A stretch of 63,767 nt of DNA, from NCBI GenBank assembly GCA_018057035.1, contig JAGPEN010000002.1, forward strand, positions 1 through 63,767. The letters are read 5' to 3'. The position numbers and the translations under genes are program-made. Source of the DNA: Aminivibrio sp. Lineage in GTDB: Bacteria > Synergistota > Synergistia > Synergistales > Aminobacteriaceae. A model generated the notes under the pieces. The model saw only the letters and a program-made list of their open reading frames with translations, made no database searches and was not told where the DNA came from. Of the stretch, positions 17,100 through 25,758 are shown one piece after another; the stretch's first letter is position 1; each line of letters starts with the position of its first letter.

Positions 17100-18115
17100 C
17101 GGACGGTTTCCGTGCGGCGCTCTGGTGGAGACGGGAACAGGAGAAAATCCGCTGCCTTTTATGCCCTCACTGCTGCCTTCTCGAACCCGGCGAAACCGGA
17201 AAATGCAGTGCCAGAAGGCATGAACGGGAAAGAGGACTCGTCACCCTGAATTACGGGAGAGTTTCGTCCGCCGCAGTGGACCCGATCGAGAAGAAGCCCC
17301 TCTACCACTGGAATCCCGGAACATCCATCCTGTCCCTGGGAACAGTGGGGTGCTCCATGGACTGTCCGTTCTGCCAGAACTGGCGTATCGCAGGGTGGGA
17401 TCCTGCTCTTTCTCTCGCCTCAATGGATCCGGAGGACGTTGTCCGCTCGGCGGCGAAAATGGAAAGCAGAGCCGTCGCCTTTACTTACACCGAGCCCTTT
17501 GTGTGGTTCGAATTCCTCCTCGATGCTTCCCGGGCTCTTCGGAAAGCGGGATTGTCCACGGTGCTCGTGAGCAACGGGATGGTCCTTCCGGAACCTCTCG
17601 GCGAACTGCTCCCCTTTGTCTCCGCGGCCAACATCGACCTGAAGGCCTTCACTCCTGAGGCGTACCGTTTCCTGGGAGGAAACCTGGAGGCAGTAAAAAA
17701 CACGATCCGTACCCTCATCACCGGTGGTGTTCACGTGGAGGTAACCTTCCTCCTGGTGCCGGGCATAAACGATGACAGAGAGGCCTTCGGCCGCATGGTC
17801 CAATGGCTCGCTTCCCTCGATCCCCGGCCGGTTCTTCATATCTCCCGGTACTTTCCCGCCAGGAAATGGACCGTGCCGCCCACACCAAAGGAAATGGTGG
17901 ATGAGTACTGTGCCCTGGCCCGGAAGGGCCTTCCCTGGGTCTATCCCGGCAATACGGGGGAGCGGAGCGAAACGAGGTGCCTTTCCTGCGGAGCTCTTCT
18001 TGTTGCCAGAAGAGAGTATTCCATAATCGAGAACAACCTCGATTCCCATGGAAGATGTGCGGCGTGCGGCACGCAGTCGCAGATCTTCATAACCGAACTA
18101 CCTGGAGCTGATTGA
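17096..18115 (+). CDS. amrS: AmmeMemoRadiSam system radical SAM enzyme
   Basis: This is a 339-aa radical SAM protein related to pyruvate formate-lyase activating enzymes. The 4Fe-4S motif is CSMDCPFC within GTVGCSMDCPFCQNW. Extra cysteines lie at the N-terminus (CLLCPHCCLLEPGETGKC) and in a C-terminal zinc ribbon (CLSCGALL, CAACGTQ). It is translationally coupled to the MEMO-AMMECR1 gene upstream and abuts mltG. The reaction and substrate are not known; activation or modification linked to the MEMO domain is inference. The symbol follows the common family name. Confidence 0.9.
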   Translation: MTDGFRAALWWRREQEKIRCLLCPHCCLLEPGETGKCSARRHERERGLVTLNYGRVSSAAVDPIEKKPLYHWNPGTSILSLGTVGCSMDCPFCQNWRIAGWDPALSLASMDPEDVVRSAAKMESRAVAFTYTEPFVWFEFLLDASRALRKAGLSTVLVSNGMVLPEPLGELLPFVSAANIDLKAFTPEAYRFLGGNLEAVKNTIRTLITGGVHVEVTFLLVPGINDDREAFGRMVQWLASLDPRPVLHISRYFPARKWTVPPTPKEMVDEYCALARKGLPWVYPGNTGERSETRCLSCGALLVARREYSIIENNLDSHGRCAACGTQSQIFITELPGAD

Positions 18116-19141
18116 ATGAGAAAACGGCTTTTCCTTGTATTCTTCGCTCTCGCAGCCGCAGCGGCCCTTGGTTTTACCTACCGGACGATCTACTATCCGG
18201 CGGAATGGTGGCACGAATACCTGCCCGCAGGTGCGGGTGAACCGGTCCCCGTCCTCGTGCGGCAGGGCATGAACGCCAGGAAGGCGGCAGATGAATTCGA
18301 ATCCGCCGGGGTCCTGGAGGGAGGAAAAGCTTCCGACCTGGCCCGGTGGATGACCAGGTTTTCCATCGACCGGCGGCTGAAGCCCGGAATGTACCATATA
18401 CGAAGGGGATCTCCCTGGGAAGTGGCCAGGCAGCTTGAAAAGGCTGAACCTGCCGTGTCGTCCGCCACCATAGTGCCGGGCACGGATATTTATTCCTTCC
18501 CGGGTATTTTTACACCTCCTCTCGCAGGGGAGACTATGGAAAAGATCCTCACCCGGAACGATCTGTTCCCGAAAGAGATCGCCGCACTGCTGCCCGCTGA
18601 GCAGGAAGGACGGATTGCCTTCCTGCTGCCGGAGACGGTCCAGACTGCGGAAAACAGCGGTGAGGAAGTTGTGTCGTCGGCTGCGCGTCTGTGGTGGGAC
18701 AGGATAGGATCGCAGATCCCCGAGGAAAAGAGAACGGCGGAATACTTCCTGGAAATGGCTATTATCTCTTCCCTCATAGAACGGGAGGCCCTCTGGGATG
18801 AAGAACGGGCGCTCATCGCCGGAGTCATAGAAAACAGGATGGAAAAGAAAATGCCTCTCCAGATCGATGCCACGGTGGTGTATGCATGGAAAAAAGAGGG
18901 AAGAACCCTGACTCGCGTACTCTACAAGGATCTGGAAATCGATTCTCCGTACAACACCTATAAAATACCGGGACTTCCTCCCGCCCCCATCTGCATTCCG
19001 TCGGAGAAATCGTGGCTCGCCGCCCTCAGCCCCGAAGAGACGAAGTATCTGTATTACGTGGCCGGCCAGGACGGAAGGCATCTTTTCTCCGAGAGCCTCA
19101 GCGGCCACCAGCGGAATATACGGAAGGTGCGGGGGAAATGA
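18116..19141 (+). CDS. mltG: Endolytic murein transglycosylase MltG (YceG family)
   Basis: MltG cuts nascent glycan strands at the membrane and is thought to set chain length. One N-terminal membrane segment (residues 5-22) precedes a LysM-like region and the YceG domain. The catalytic Glu lies in SSLIEREALWDEER, followed by GVIENRMEKKMPLQIDATV and DSPYNTYKIPGLPPAPIC. Length is 341 aa. The ATG follows the radical SAM stop with no gap. Confidence 0.93.
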   Translation: MRKRLFLVFFALAAAAALGFTYRTIYYPAEWWHEYLPAGAGEPVPVLVRQGMNARKAADEFESAGVLEGGKASDLARWMTRFSIDRRLKPGMYHIRRGSPWEVARQLEKAEPAVSSATIVPGTDIYSFPGIFTPPLAGETMEKILTRNDLFPKEIAALLPAEQEGRIAFLLPETVQTAENSGEEVVSSAARLWWDRIGSQIPEEKRTAEYFLEMAIISSLIEREALWDEERALIAGVIENRMEKKMPLQIDATVVYAWKKEGRTLTRVLYKDLEIDSPYNTYKIPGLPPAPICIPSEKSWLAALSPEETKYLYYVAGQDGRHLFSESLSGHQRNIRKVRGK

Positions 19142-19503
19142 CCTCCGCCGGAAGAAAGGACATTGCTCCCGACATGGGAAGGCTGCTTTTCGCCCTTCCC
19201 AGAGATTCCATCGTTCTTTTCAGCTGGACCGTTTCAGAATACGACGGGCTCGGATTCGTAACGACGGAAAACGGGAACGAGAAAGACGGGGAAAGAGGAT
19301 CCCGCCTGGAAAATGGAGCCGGAAACGGGGCCCGGGGCCTTGTTTCCCTCTTCTTCCCTTCGGAGAAGCGGCAGGACGTGTTAGAATTGGTTAATGCCCT
19401 GAAATCAGAAGGGATGAGCCTGGAGCTTCTTCGGGAGGAGGAGCCATGTTCTTTCGCTCGGGCAAAAACAGAAGACTATCCGGAGGAATTCGATTCGATA
19501 TGA
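19138..19503 (+). CDS. Small uncharacterised protein, possibly DUF4911-like
   Basis: This 121-aa protein starts at an ATG overlapping the mltG stop. It has two conserved-looking strands (RDSIVLFSWTVSEYDGLGFV and GLVSLFFPSEKRQDVLEL) separated by a charged linker, and a short helix (VNALKSEGMSLELL). This resembles the small DUF4911 alpha/beta domain, but I am not certain. Its 3' end overlaps tldD by 58 bp if tldD begins at 19446. The function is unknown. Confidence 0.6.
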   Translation: MTSAGRKDIAPDMGRLLFALPRDSIVLFSWTVSEYDGLGFVTTENGNEKDGERGSRLENGAGNGARGLVSLFFPSEKRQDVLELVNALKSEGMSLELLREEEPCSFARAKTEDYPEEFDSI

Positions 19504-20861
19504 GTGTCAACGCCAGGCTGGGAAAAGCCCTGAAGTCGCTCCTTTCACAAGGTGCGGATTTCGCGGATCTCTATTTCGAGACATCCTCGTCTCATTCCTT
19601 CGTGTACGAGGAAGGGACCTTCGAGGAAATTTCCTCTTCCAGTTCAGAGGGGACAGGCGCCCGCATCGTCAGGGGAGAATCCACATCCCACGTCCATGCG
19701 CCGGGTGTAGGCACTGCCACGGGTTTTACGTGCCTCGGAAGGGCCGCGTCGAACATCGGTCTCCTTCTTCCTCCCTGCGGGGGAAGCGATGTTCGGGTGA
19801 TCGGCGTGGAAGAAATCCTTGCTCTCCCGGACTTCTCTTTCTTCAAGGATGTGGACGGAAGGATCAGAAGAGCCTCCATGTGGGTGAAGCAGGTTTCCAT
19901 GCATCTTGAAACAGCCTGCAGGAGTTTTGCCGTGTTCAACAGCGAGGATACCTTCGCGGGAGACAGGAGGCAGTACACCCTCTTCAGCGTGGAAGTGGTG
20001 GTGGAAAAGGGAGGAGTGCTGCAGACAGGTTACGAGTCGGAAGCCCTTTCCTTGGGCAGTCCAGAATTTTTCCGGGAAATTTCCCCGCTGAAAGTCGCTG
20101 AAAGCGCACTGGCACGGGCACTTCTCATGCTGGACGCGCCTGAATGCCCTGCCGGGGCCATGCCGGTCCTGCTCTCCGGCGAGGCGGGAGGGACCATGGT
20201 GCATGAAGCCTGCGGCCACGGGCTTGAAGCGGATATCATACAGAAGGACTTTTCTGTCTACAGGGGCAAAATCGGGCAGGCAGCGGCGAGCCCCCTGGTG
20301 ACCCTCGTTGATGACGGCTCCCTTCCCGGGCTTCTGGGAAGCGGGATCTGCGACGACGAGGGAACACCCTGCCGCAGAAATGTTCTCATCGAAAAAGGGG
20401 TGCTGAAAAGCTACCTCACCGACAGGACATCGGCACGGACGGACGGCCTTCCCCTTACGGGCAACGGCAGGAGGAGCTCCTTCCGTTCCATTCCCCAGCC
20501 CCGCATGACGAACACCTACATCGAGCCCGGTGAAACCTCCCCGGAGGATATGCTCAGGGGGATGAAACACGGCCTCTTTGTACGGAAGATGGGGGGAGGT
20601 GAAGTGGACCCCACCTCCGGTGATTTTGTTTTTCAGGTCACCGAAGGATATCTCGTAAAGGACGGGCGGATAGCCCACCCTGTCCGCGGAGCCGTCCTCA
20701 CGGGGAATGGCCCCGAGGTCCTGTTCAAAATCGAGGCGGTGGGAAACGACCTCCACTTTTTGCCGGGGATGTGCGGGAAATCGGGACAGAGCGTGCCTGT
20801 TTCCGACGGGCAGCCTTCCCTGCTGCTCCAAAGCATGGTGATAGGAGGCGCGGGAGCCTGA
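19446..20861 (+). CDS. tldD: TldD family metalloprotease
   Basis: TldD pairs with TldE/PmbA in many bacteria to degrade unfolded or modified peptides. The zinc motif HEACGHGLEAD (HExxxH) is present, as is the C-terminal glycine-rich region around GNGPEVLFKIEAVGND. ATG 19446 has a strong GGGAGGAGGAG upstream and gives 471 aa. A second ATG at 19500 overlaps the previous stop and would give 453 aa closer to the family start. No tldE/pmbA is in the window. Confidence 0.9.
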   Translation: MFFRSGKNRRLSGGIRFDMSVNARLGKALKSLLSQGADFADLYFETSSSHSFVYEEGTFEEISSSSSEGTGARIVRGESTSHVHAPGVGTATGFTCLGRAASNIGLLLPPCGGSDVRVIGVEEILALPDFSFFKDVDGRIRRASMWVKQVSMHLETACRSFAVFNSEDTFAGDRRQYTLFSVEVVVEKGGVLQTGYESEALSLGSPEFFREISPLKVAESALARALLMLDAPECPAGAMPVLLSGEAGGTMVHEACGHGLEADIIQKDFSVYRGKIGQAAASPLVTLVDDGSLPGLLGSGICDDEGTPCRRNVLIEKGVLKSYLTDRTSARTDGLPLTGNGRRSSFRSIPQPRMTNTYIEPGETSPEDMLRGMKHGLFVRKMGGGEVDPTSGDFVFQVTEGYLVKDGRIAHPVRGAVLTGNGPEVLFKIEAVGNDLHFLPGMCGKSGQSVPVSDGQPSLLLQSMVIGGAGA

Positions 20862-20862
20862 T

Positions 20863-23337
20863 ATGAGTTTTTTCGGAAATAAAGATACAGCCCGCGAGCG
20901 AAGACCGTCCAGGGGAAAAGGAAAAAGAAGCGGAGGAGGCATTCTTTCCCTCTGGGGCGAAGTGTTTGCCTTTCTTGTGCTCGCTTTTCTGCTCTATGTG
21001 CTCGCATCGATTTTTTCGCTCCGGACGGGAGCCTGGGGAGAACAGATACACTTTTCCCTGCTGAGAAACTGGGGAGGAGCGGTCATCATCCCCGTTCTTT
21101 TCGGAGGGTACCTCTGCGTCTCCTACCTCCTGAAGACGGGGGCAAAGGGTATTATCAGACAATTCCTGGGTACAACCCTCCTGTTTTTCTGCTCGGCCCT
21201 CCTCTTCGGCCTCTTCCGGATGGCCGCGGTATTCCAGGGAGTGGCCGTCCTGTCCCCTGGATACCTGGGCGACGGCCTCGCCATTTTTTTTACCCGCAAC
21301 ATAGGCTCTCTTGGTACCCTGCTTCTCGGTGCCGCGTTCCTTGTTCTTTCGGCGAGTCTCTACGGTTTTTTCCAGCCCGCTGCGGTGATCCGGAAAATTT
21401 CCCTGCTGGTGAAGACGATTTCGAGCGAAAAATGGAAGCGGATGCCCTTCCCCGAAGACGGGGCCCCGCAGCCCTCTCCGGTTTCGCCTGAGGAGGAGCC
21501 TTCCCCGGGTGTGCTTCCCGAAGGAAACCGCCCCCCCCGGCCGTGGTCCCTTTCCTCTCCCGCCGGGCGGGAAGACCCCGTGGAAGACTCCGTGGAGGAG
21601 CCCGGGGAAAATCTCTTTCCCGGATCCCCCGTGGCAGGGAAAGACGACCCCTTGCTTCAGAAAGAGAATGAAGATCTCGCCGGCGACGACGATGATTTCT
21701 TTCTGCGAAAGCGGGGCAGGGAGACGGAACCATCCACCCCCGAACCAGCCGCCGAAACCCCCCCTGGACCTTTCGCTGCCGGTGATGAAAGGCCTTCCTC
21801 TGAAGAAGAACCGGAAGAAGGAGAAGAGGGGAAGGATCCCCATGCTCTTCCGGATATCGAATTCAACGAACTGGAGGGAACGGAGAAAAAAGTGCGGGGG
21901 GCCTCTTTCCCCCCTCCCCTGGATATTTTCGGACCGAAGCAGCTTCTTGATTCCCGGGAGACCAATGAAACGGTACAGGAGCAGGCTGCTTCCATCATCG
22001 CCACCCTCGCGGATTTCGGCGTGAGCGCCGAGATGGCCGACGTGGTCATCGGCCCCACGGTCATCCAGTTCCAAATGCAGCTTGCACCCGGAATAAAGGT
22101 CAGCAAGGTGGCAGGCCTGAGCAACGACCTGGCCGTTGCACTGACCGTTCCATCCCTGCGGATTGAAGCTCCGATCCCGGGAAAACCCTACGTGGGAGTG
22201 GAGATACCCAACCCGAAGAGACGGGGGATTTCCATCCGCACAATCCTGGAATCCCAGATATTCCAGGACAACGAGTATGACCTTCCCCTTCCCATGGGAG
22301 TGAGGGTGGATTCGCGCCCCCTCGTGGTGGGACTCGAGGACCTGCCTCACCTGCTGGTGGCGGGAACGACGGGTTCGGGAAAAAGCGTTTTCGTGACGAG
22401 CTGCATCACGGGACTCTGTTCATACCGCTCCCCTGAGGAGTTACGGCTCATCCTGATCGACCCGAAGAGAGTGGAAATGAGCATGTACGAAAATCTCCCC
22501 CATGTGCTGGCCAAGCCGGTGGTTTCCCCCAAGAAGGCTGTGCAGGCCCTTGCCTGGGCGGTCCGGGAGATGGAGCACCGGTACGAGATTTTCGCCCGCG
22601 CCAGGGTGAGAAACCTGAAGTCCTACAACCAGTGTGTCCTGCCGAAAGCGCAGCTCCCGTACATCGTGATCGTGGTGGACGAACTGGCGGACCTCATGTT
22701 CACAGCCCAGAAGGAAGTGGAGGACTATATCTGCAGGCTTGCCCAGATGGCCAGGGCGACCGGAATTCACCTTATCCTGGCCACCCAGCGTCCCTCGGTG
22801 AATGTCATCACCGGTCTCATAAAAGCGAATGTTCCCGCGAGGGTCGCCTTTACCCTCCCGTCCCAGACCGACTCCCGGACCATCATCGATATTTCCGGCG
22901 CGGAGAGGCTCCTCGGGAAGGGAGACATGCTGTTCGTCAGTTCGAGATATCCGAGGCCTCTCAGGGTCCAGTCGCCGTTCATCGACGACGGAAAGAGCAT
23001 CGAGATTATCAACTATCTCAGGAACGTCTTCGGGGATCCCGAGTACGTGGATATCGAGGACCAGGGAGGGGATGCCCCTTCCGGAGGCGACACGTCCTAC
23101 GCTGACGATCCCCTGCTCGAGGAGGCCGTGGACATCGTCCTGGACACGGGGATCGCTTCCGCAAGCAGGCTGCAGCGGCAGCTGCGGGTCGGGTTCACCA
23201 GGGCCGCACGGCTCATCGACACTATGGAGCAGATCGGCATAGTGGGTCCCCCGGAGGGGTCAAAACCGAGAGAAATCCTCGTGGACGACGAGAGGGCCAG
23301 GGAAATGCTCCGGTCCGCCTCCGGCCATGGAGACTGA
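20863..23337 (+). CDS. ftsK: DNA translocase FtsK/SpoIIIE
   Basis: This septal motor pumps chromosomal DNA during division and helps dimer resolution. About four membrane segments occupy residues 25-175. An acidic, Pro-rich linker spans ~180-350, and the alpha-beta motor follows with Walker A GTTGSGKS at 501-508 and Walker B IVIVVDELADL. The C-terminal winged-helix gamma domain (ASRLQRQLRVGFTRAARL) reads the KOPS polarity signal. Length is 824 aa. Confidence 0.97.
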   Translation: MSFFGNKDTARERRPSRGKGKRSGGGILSLWGEVFAFLVLAFLLYVLASIFSLRTGAWGEQIHFSLLRNWGGAVIIPVLFGGYLCVSYLLKTGAKGIIRQFLGTTLLFFCSALLFGLFRMAAVFQGVAVLSPGYLGDGLAIFFTRNIGSLGTLLLGAAFLVLSASLYGFFQPAAVIRKISLLVKTISSEKWKRMPFPEDGAPQPSPVSPEEEPSPGVLPEGNRPPRPWSLSSPAGREDPVEDSVEEPGENLFPGSPVAGKDDPLLQKENEDLAGDDDDFFLRKRGRETEPSTPEPAAETPPGPFAAGDERPSSEEEPEEGEEGKDPHALPDIEFNELEGTEKKVRGASFPPPLDIFGPKQLLDSRETNETVQEQAASIIATLADFGVSAEMADVVIGPTVIQFQMQLAPGIKVSKVAGLSNDLAVALTVPSLRIEAPIPGKPYVGVEIPNPKRRGISIRTILESQIFQDNEYDLPLPMGVRVDSRPLVVGLEDLPHLLVAGTTGSGKSVFVTSCITGLCSYRSPEELRLILIDPKRVEMSMYENLPHVLAKPVVSPKKAVQALAWAVREMEHRYEIFARARVRNLKSYNQCVLPKAQLPYIVIVVDELADLMFTAQKEVEDYICRLAQMARATGIHLILATQRPSVNVITGLIKANVPARVAFTLPSQTDSRTIIDISGAERLLGKGDMLFVSSRYPRPLRVQSPFIDDGKSIEIINYLRNVFGDPEYVDIEDQGGDAPSGGDTSYADDPLLEEAVDIVLDTGIASASRLQRQLRVGFTRAARLIDTMEQIGIVGPPEGSKPREILVDDERAREMLRSASGHGD

Positions 23338-24061
23338 CGTGGGGGAGATCGTCCTTCCGGGCGTCCGGGCGTCCTTTTCTGACGGCGGGCCAGGCGAACC
23401 TCTGGTCATCGTCGCCGGGGGAAGGGAGCCTTCGTTGTCATGGCTGCGGGATCTCCTTCCGGGAAAGGAGCTCTGGTGCGCCGATTCGGGGCTCGTTCCG
23501 TGCATGAAGGCAGGCTTCACTCCTTCGAGGCTTCTCGGTGACGGGGACAGCACGCCGCCGGCCCTCTGGGAACAGGTCGCCTTGGCGGGAACAACGGCAG
23601 TCGAGTCTTTCCCCGCCGACAAGGATTTCACGGATCTCCAGCTCGCCTTCTTCCGTGCCGCCGGGGAAGGCCGGCGGGAGGTCATCGTTTCCGGCTGCTG
23701 GGGCGGGAGGTTCGACCATCTCTGGTCCGCAGTCCATTCCGCTCTGTGGGCGGACGAGAGGGGCGTCAGGGTGCTTGCGTTTGCCGATCACCTGGAGGTT
23801 CTCTTCCTGGTCCACGGGGGAGAGGAATGGGAACTGGACGTCACGGCCGGAAGTTATTCCGTCCTGTCTCTTCTGCCTCTCGGAGGGAAATGCCTGGGGG
23901 TGTTCCTGGAAGGAACGAAGTGGGAGCTGAAAAACGCCGGGCTTCTGCCGGGGAGGCCTTTTGCCGTCAGCAACCGGCTTGTGGAAAAAGAAAAGCCCAG
24001 AATCTCCGTTAGGGAAGGAATTCTGGGCGTTTACCTCGGTTCAGGAGAAAAAGCGGGCTGA
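23327..24061 (+). CDS. thiN: Thiamine pyrophosphokinase
   Basis: This enzyme makes thiamine diphosphate from thiamine and ATP. Family motifs are CADSG, LLGDGDS, KDFTDLQLA and GGRFDHLWSA over 244 aa. It overlaps the ftsK end by 11 bp. The cofactor is needed by Dxs, encoded a little downstream, though that link is only suggestive. Its stop is immediately followed by the stop of the opposing rpmB gene, leaving no intergenic space. Confidence 0.9.
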   Translation: METDVGEIVLPGVRASFSDGGPGEPLVIVAGGREPSLSWLRDLLPGKELWCADSGLVPCMKAGFTPSRLLGDGDSTPPALWEQVALAGTTAVESFPADKDFTDLQLAFFRAAGEGRREVIVSGCWGGRFDHLWSAVHSALWADERGVRVLAFADHLEVLFLVHGGEEWELDVTAGSYSVLSLLPLGGKCLGVFLEGTKWELKNAGLLPGRPFAVSNRLVEKEKPRISVREGILGVYLGSGEKAG

Positions 24062-24256
24062 TCAGACAGCCCGCTTCACTCTTCCGGCTTTGAGGCATCG
24101 TGTGCAGATCCTCATCCTGAGAGACTCGCCGCCGCCGACATCGGCTTTCACACTCCGAAGATTGACGAGCCACCGTCTGCGGGTGTGGCGGTTGGAATGG
24201 CTTACGGCGTTCCCCGTTGCAGGGCCCCTTCCGCAGCATTCACATACTCTGGCCAT
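24062..24256 (-). CDS. rpmB: Large ribosomal subunit protein bL28
   Basis: This is a 64-aa ribosomal protein of the zinc-binding form. CECC near the N-terminus and CTRCLKAG near the C-terminus supply four cysteines. The segment [20 protein letters not shown] is typical. The ATG at 24256 is chosen over an upstream in-frame ATG at 24298, since [12 protein letters not shown] matches the family start. It is transcribed alone, against its neighbours, from the promoter at 24311-24339. Confidence 0.95.
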   Translation of the reverse strand: MARVCECCGRGPATGNAVSHSNRHTRRRWLVNLRSVKADVGGGESLRMRICTRCLKAGRVKRAV

Positions 24257-24310
24257 GATTTCGCCCCCTTGTTGCGATATATTTCGATAAGGATTCATCC
24301 AAACGGAAGA

Positions 24311-24339
24311 ATTCTAGCACAGAGGTGAGCGGGGAGCAA
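24311..24339 (-). promoter_or_regulatory. Sigma-70-type promoter for rpmB
   Basis: On the - strand, TTGCTC and TAGAAT are separated by exactly 17 bp, close to consensus. It lies about 55 bp upstream of the rpmB ATG and points at it. Confidence 0.75.
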
Positions 24340-24432
24340 ATGCTTTTCTTCGGGAAAAAGAAGAAAAAAGGGGATGAAATTGAGAATCGGAGAAAATTAT
24401 TTCGGGGCTCGAAAGAAAAATCCTGCCGTTCA

Positions 24433-24469
24433 GCTTCTTCCCTCCATATCAGGGAGAAGGAGCCTTTTT
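24433..24469 (+). terminator. Weak hairpin with U-tract upstream of xseB
   Basis: GCTTCTTCCCT can pair imperfectly with AGGGAGAAGGAGC around an 8-base loop, with CTTTTT following. It could stop stray + strand transcripts or belong to a leader. Confidence 0.35.
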
Positions 24470-24559
24470 CTTTTCTCCATTGAACGATATACTGTAAACC
24501 GAAGCATGTCGGGCTCCCCAAAAGCCGAAAAAAAGGATTCCCGTTCCTTTTTGCTTCTG

Positions 24560-24565
24560 TATAAT
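24560..24565 (+). promoter_or_regulatory. Candidate -10 for the xseB-ispA-dxs operon
   Basis: TATAAT lies 65 bp upstream of the xseB ATG. No clear -35 is present at 16-18 bp (best is TTCCCG). Confidence 0.45.
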
Positions 24566-24630
24566 GTTGTCCGTTCCCAACCGGCTTTTTCAGCCCGTAT
24601 TCGATGTATCCTTCAGGGAGGAGCGAGCGT

Positions 24631-24858
24631 ATGAAATTCAGCGAAAAAATGGCCGAGATCGAGGCCATCGTCGGACGGCTTGAAAAGGAAGCCCTTCCCC
24701 TTGAAGAAGCTTTGGCGCTGTTCGAAAAAGGAGTGGCAAGGATCAGGGAATGTCAGGCTTATCTCAGGGAGGCAAAACAGAGGGTCGCACTTCTTTCCTC
24801 CGACGGAAAGGAAGTGCCCTTTTCCGACGGGGCGGCGAACGAGGAGGACGGGGAATGA
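24631..24858 (+). CDS. xseB: Exodeoxyribonuclease VII small subunit
   Basis: XseB is the small helical subunit of exonuclease VII, which degrades single-stranded DNA. The 75-aa sequence is one long helical hairpin with the typical KMAEIEAIVGRLEKEALPLE and LFEKGVARIRECQAYL segments. ATG 24631 follows AGGGAGGAG. The large subunit gene xseA is not in this window. The stop overlaps the ispA ATG. Confidence 0.93.
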   Translation: MKFSEKMAEIEAIVGRLEKEALPLEEALALFEKGVARIRECQAYLREAKQRVALLSSDGKEVPFSDGAANEEDGE

Positions 24859-25757
24859 ACAGAGGTGATTTCAAGCTTCAGTTCGACCGGGCCAGGGCTT
24901 TTATCGAAAAAAGCCTTGAGGATCTGTGCTCACGCCCGTTCTCACAGGTTCCCCCGAGACTCATGGACTCCATGGCCTATTCTCTCAGGGCTGGAGGGAA
25001 GCGCCTGAGGCCGGTCCTCTGCATAAAGGCCGGAGAGATTTTCGGGCTTGAAAGGGAGAAGACGGTTCCCCTCGCTCTCGCTCTCGAAATGATCCATACC
25101 GCGTCGCTCATCCACGACGACCTCCCCGCCATGGACAATGATACTCTCAGAAGAGGAAAACCCACCAATCATGTCCTTTTCGGCGACGCTCTCGCCATCC
25201 TCGCAGGGGACGCTCTCATGGCCTGGGCTTTCGAGCATCCTCTTTCCGCCCTTCCCGGCATGGGACTGCCCTCCGACAGGATATGCAGCTCCATGCACGT
25301 ACTGGCGAACGCCCTCGGCCCGGCGGGCATCTGCGGCGGGCAGGTACTCGACATCGACGGTCAGAGCATGGACGATTCCCCGGATTTTCCCTGGAAGGTG
25401 ACCCGTCAGAAGACTGCCGTCCTTCTTCGGGCGTCCATCCTGTCAGGGGCGATCCTCGCGGGAGCCGACGAGGAATCCCTGACGGCCCTGGGCGCTTACG
25501 GGGACCATCTTGGCTCCGCCTTCCAGATAGTCGATGATATCCTCGATGTAACATCCACGGCGGAAGAGCTGGGGAAAACACCGGGAAAGGACGAGTCGCA
25601 GAACAAGAGAACCTTTGTTGCCGCATACGGCCTTCAGAAAGCCCGGGAACTTGCGTCCCGCGAGAGCAGGCTCGCTTCGGCGGCCCTGGAAGGCGTTTGC
25701 GGCGACACGGTATTTTTCTCCGATCTTTCGGAATATCTTTGTGAACGGACGAAGTGA
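24855..25757 (+). CDS. ispA: Farnesyl/geranylgeranyl diphosphate synthase (polyprenyl synthetase)
   Basis: This trans-prenyltransferase makes farnesyl diphosphate, the primer used by UppS. The two aspartate-rich motifs are present: LIHDDLPAMDNDTLRRG (first DDxxxxD) and QIVDDILD (second DDxxD). GGKRLRPVL is the early substrate motif. ATG 24855 overlaps the xseB stop and gives 300 aa. It lies directly upstream of dxs, as in many bacteria. Confidence 0.95.
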   Translation: MNRGDFKLQFDRARAFIEKSLEDLCSRPFSQVPPRLMDSMAYSLRAGGKRLRPVLCIKAGEIFGLEREKTVPLALALEMIHTASLIHDDLPAMDNDTLRRGKPTNHVLFGDALAILAGDALMAWAFEHPLSALPGMGLPSDRICSSMHVLANALGPAGICGGQVLDIDGQSMDDSPDFPWKVTRQKTAVLLRASILSGAILAGADEESLTALGAYGDHLGSAFQIVDDILDVTSTAEELGKTPGKDESQNKRTFVAAYGLQKARELASRESRLASAALEGVCGDTVFFSDLSEYLCERTK

Positions 25758-25758
25758 C

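Larger units (their letters stand above)
24257..24630. other. Divergent intergenic region between rpmB and xseB
   Basis: This 374-bp stretch holds the rpmB promoter (- strand) and a TATAAT at 24560-24565 that may serve xseB on the + strand. It also contains an imperfect hairpin at 24433-24463 followed by TTTTT at 24465-24469. An open frame at 24374-24634 (86 codons) has no Shine-Dalgarno and an unconvincing composition, so I do not call it a gene. The region is more AT-rich than the surrounding genes. Confidence 0.6.

Noticed and set aside
21290..21733. A - strand open frame inside the ftsK linker
   Set aside because: It is a shadow of the Pro/Glu-rich linker of ftsK, rich in Arg and Pro, with no independent support.
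24374..24634. An 86-codon open frame upstream of xseB
   Set aside because: It has no ribosome site, an unconvincing composition, overlaps the promoter region and runs into the xseB start.
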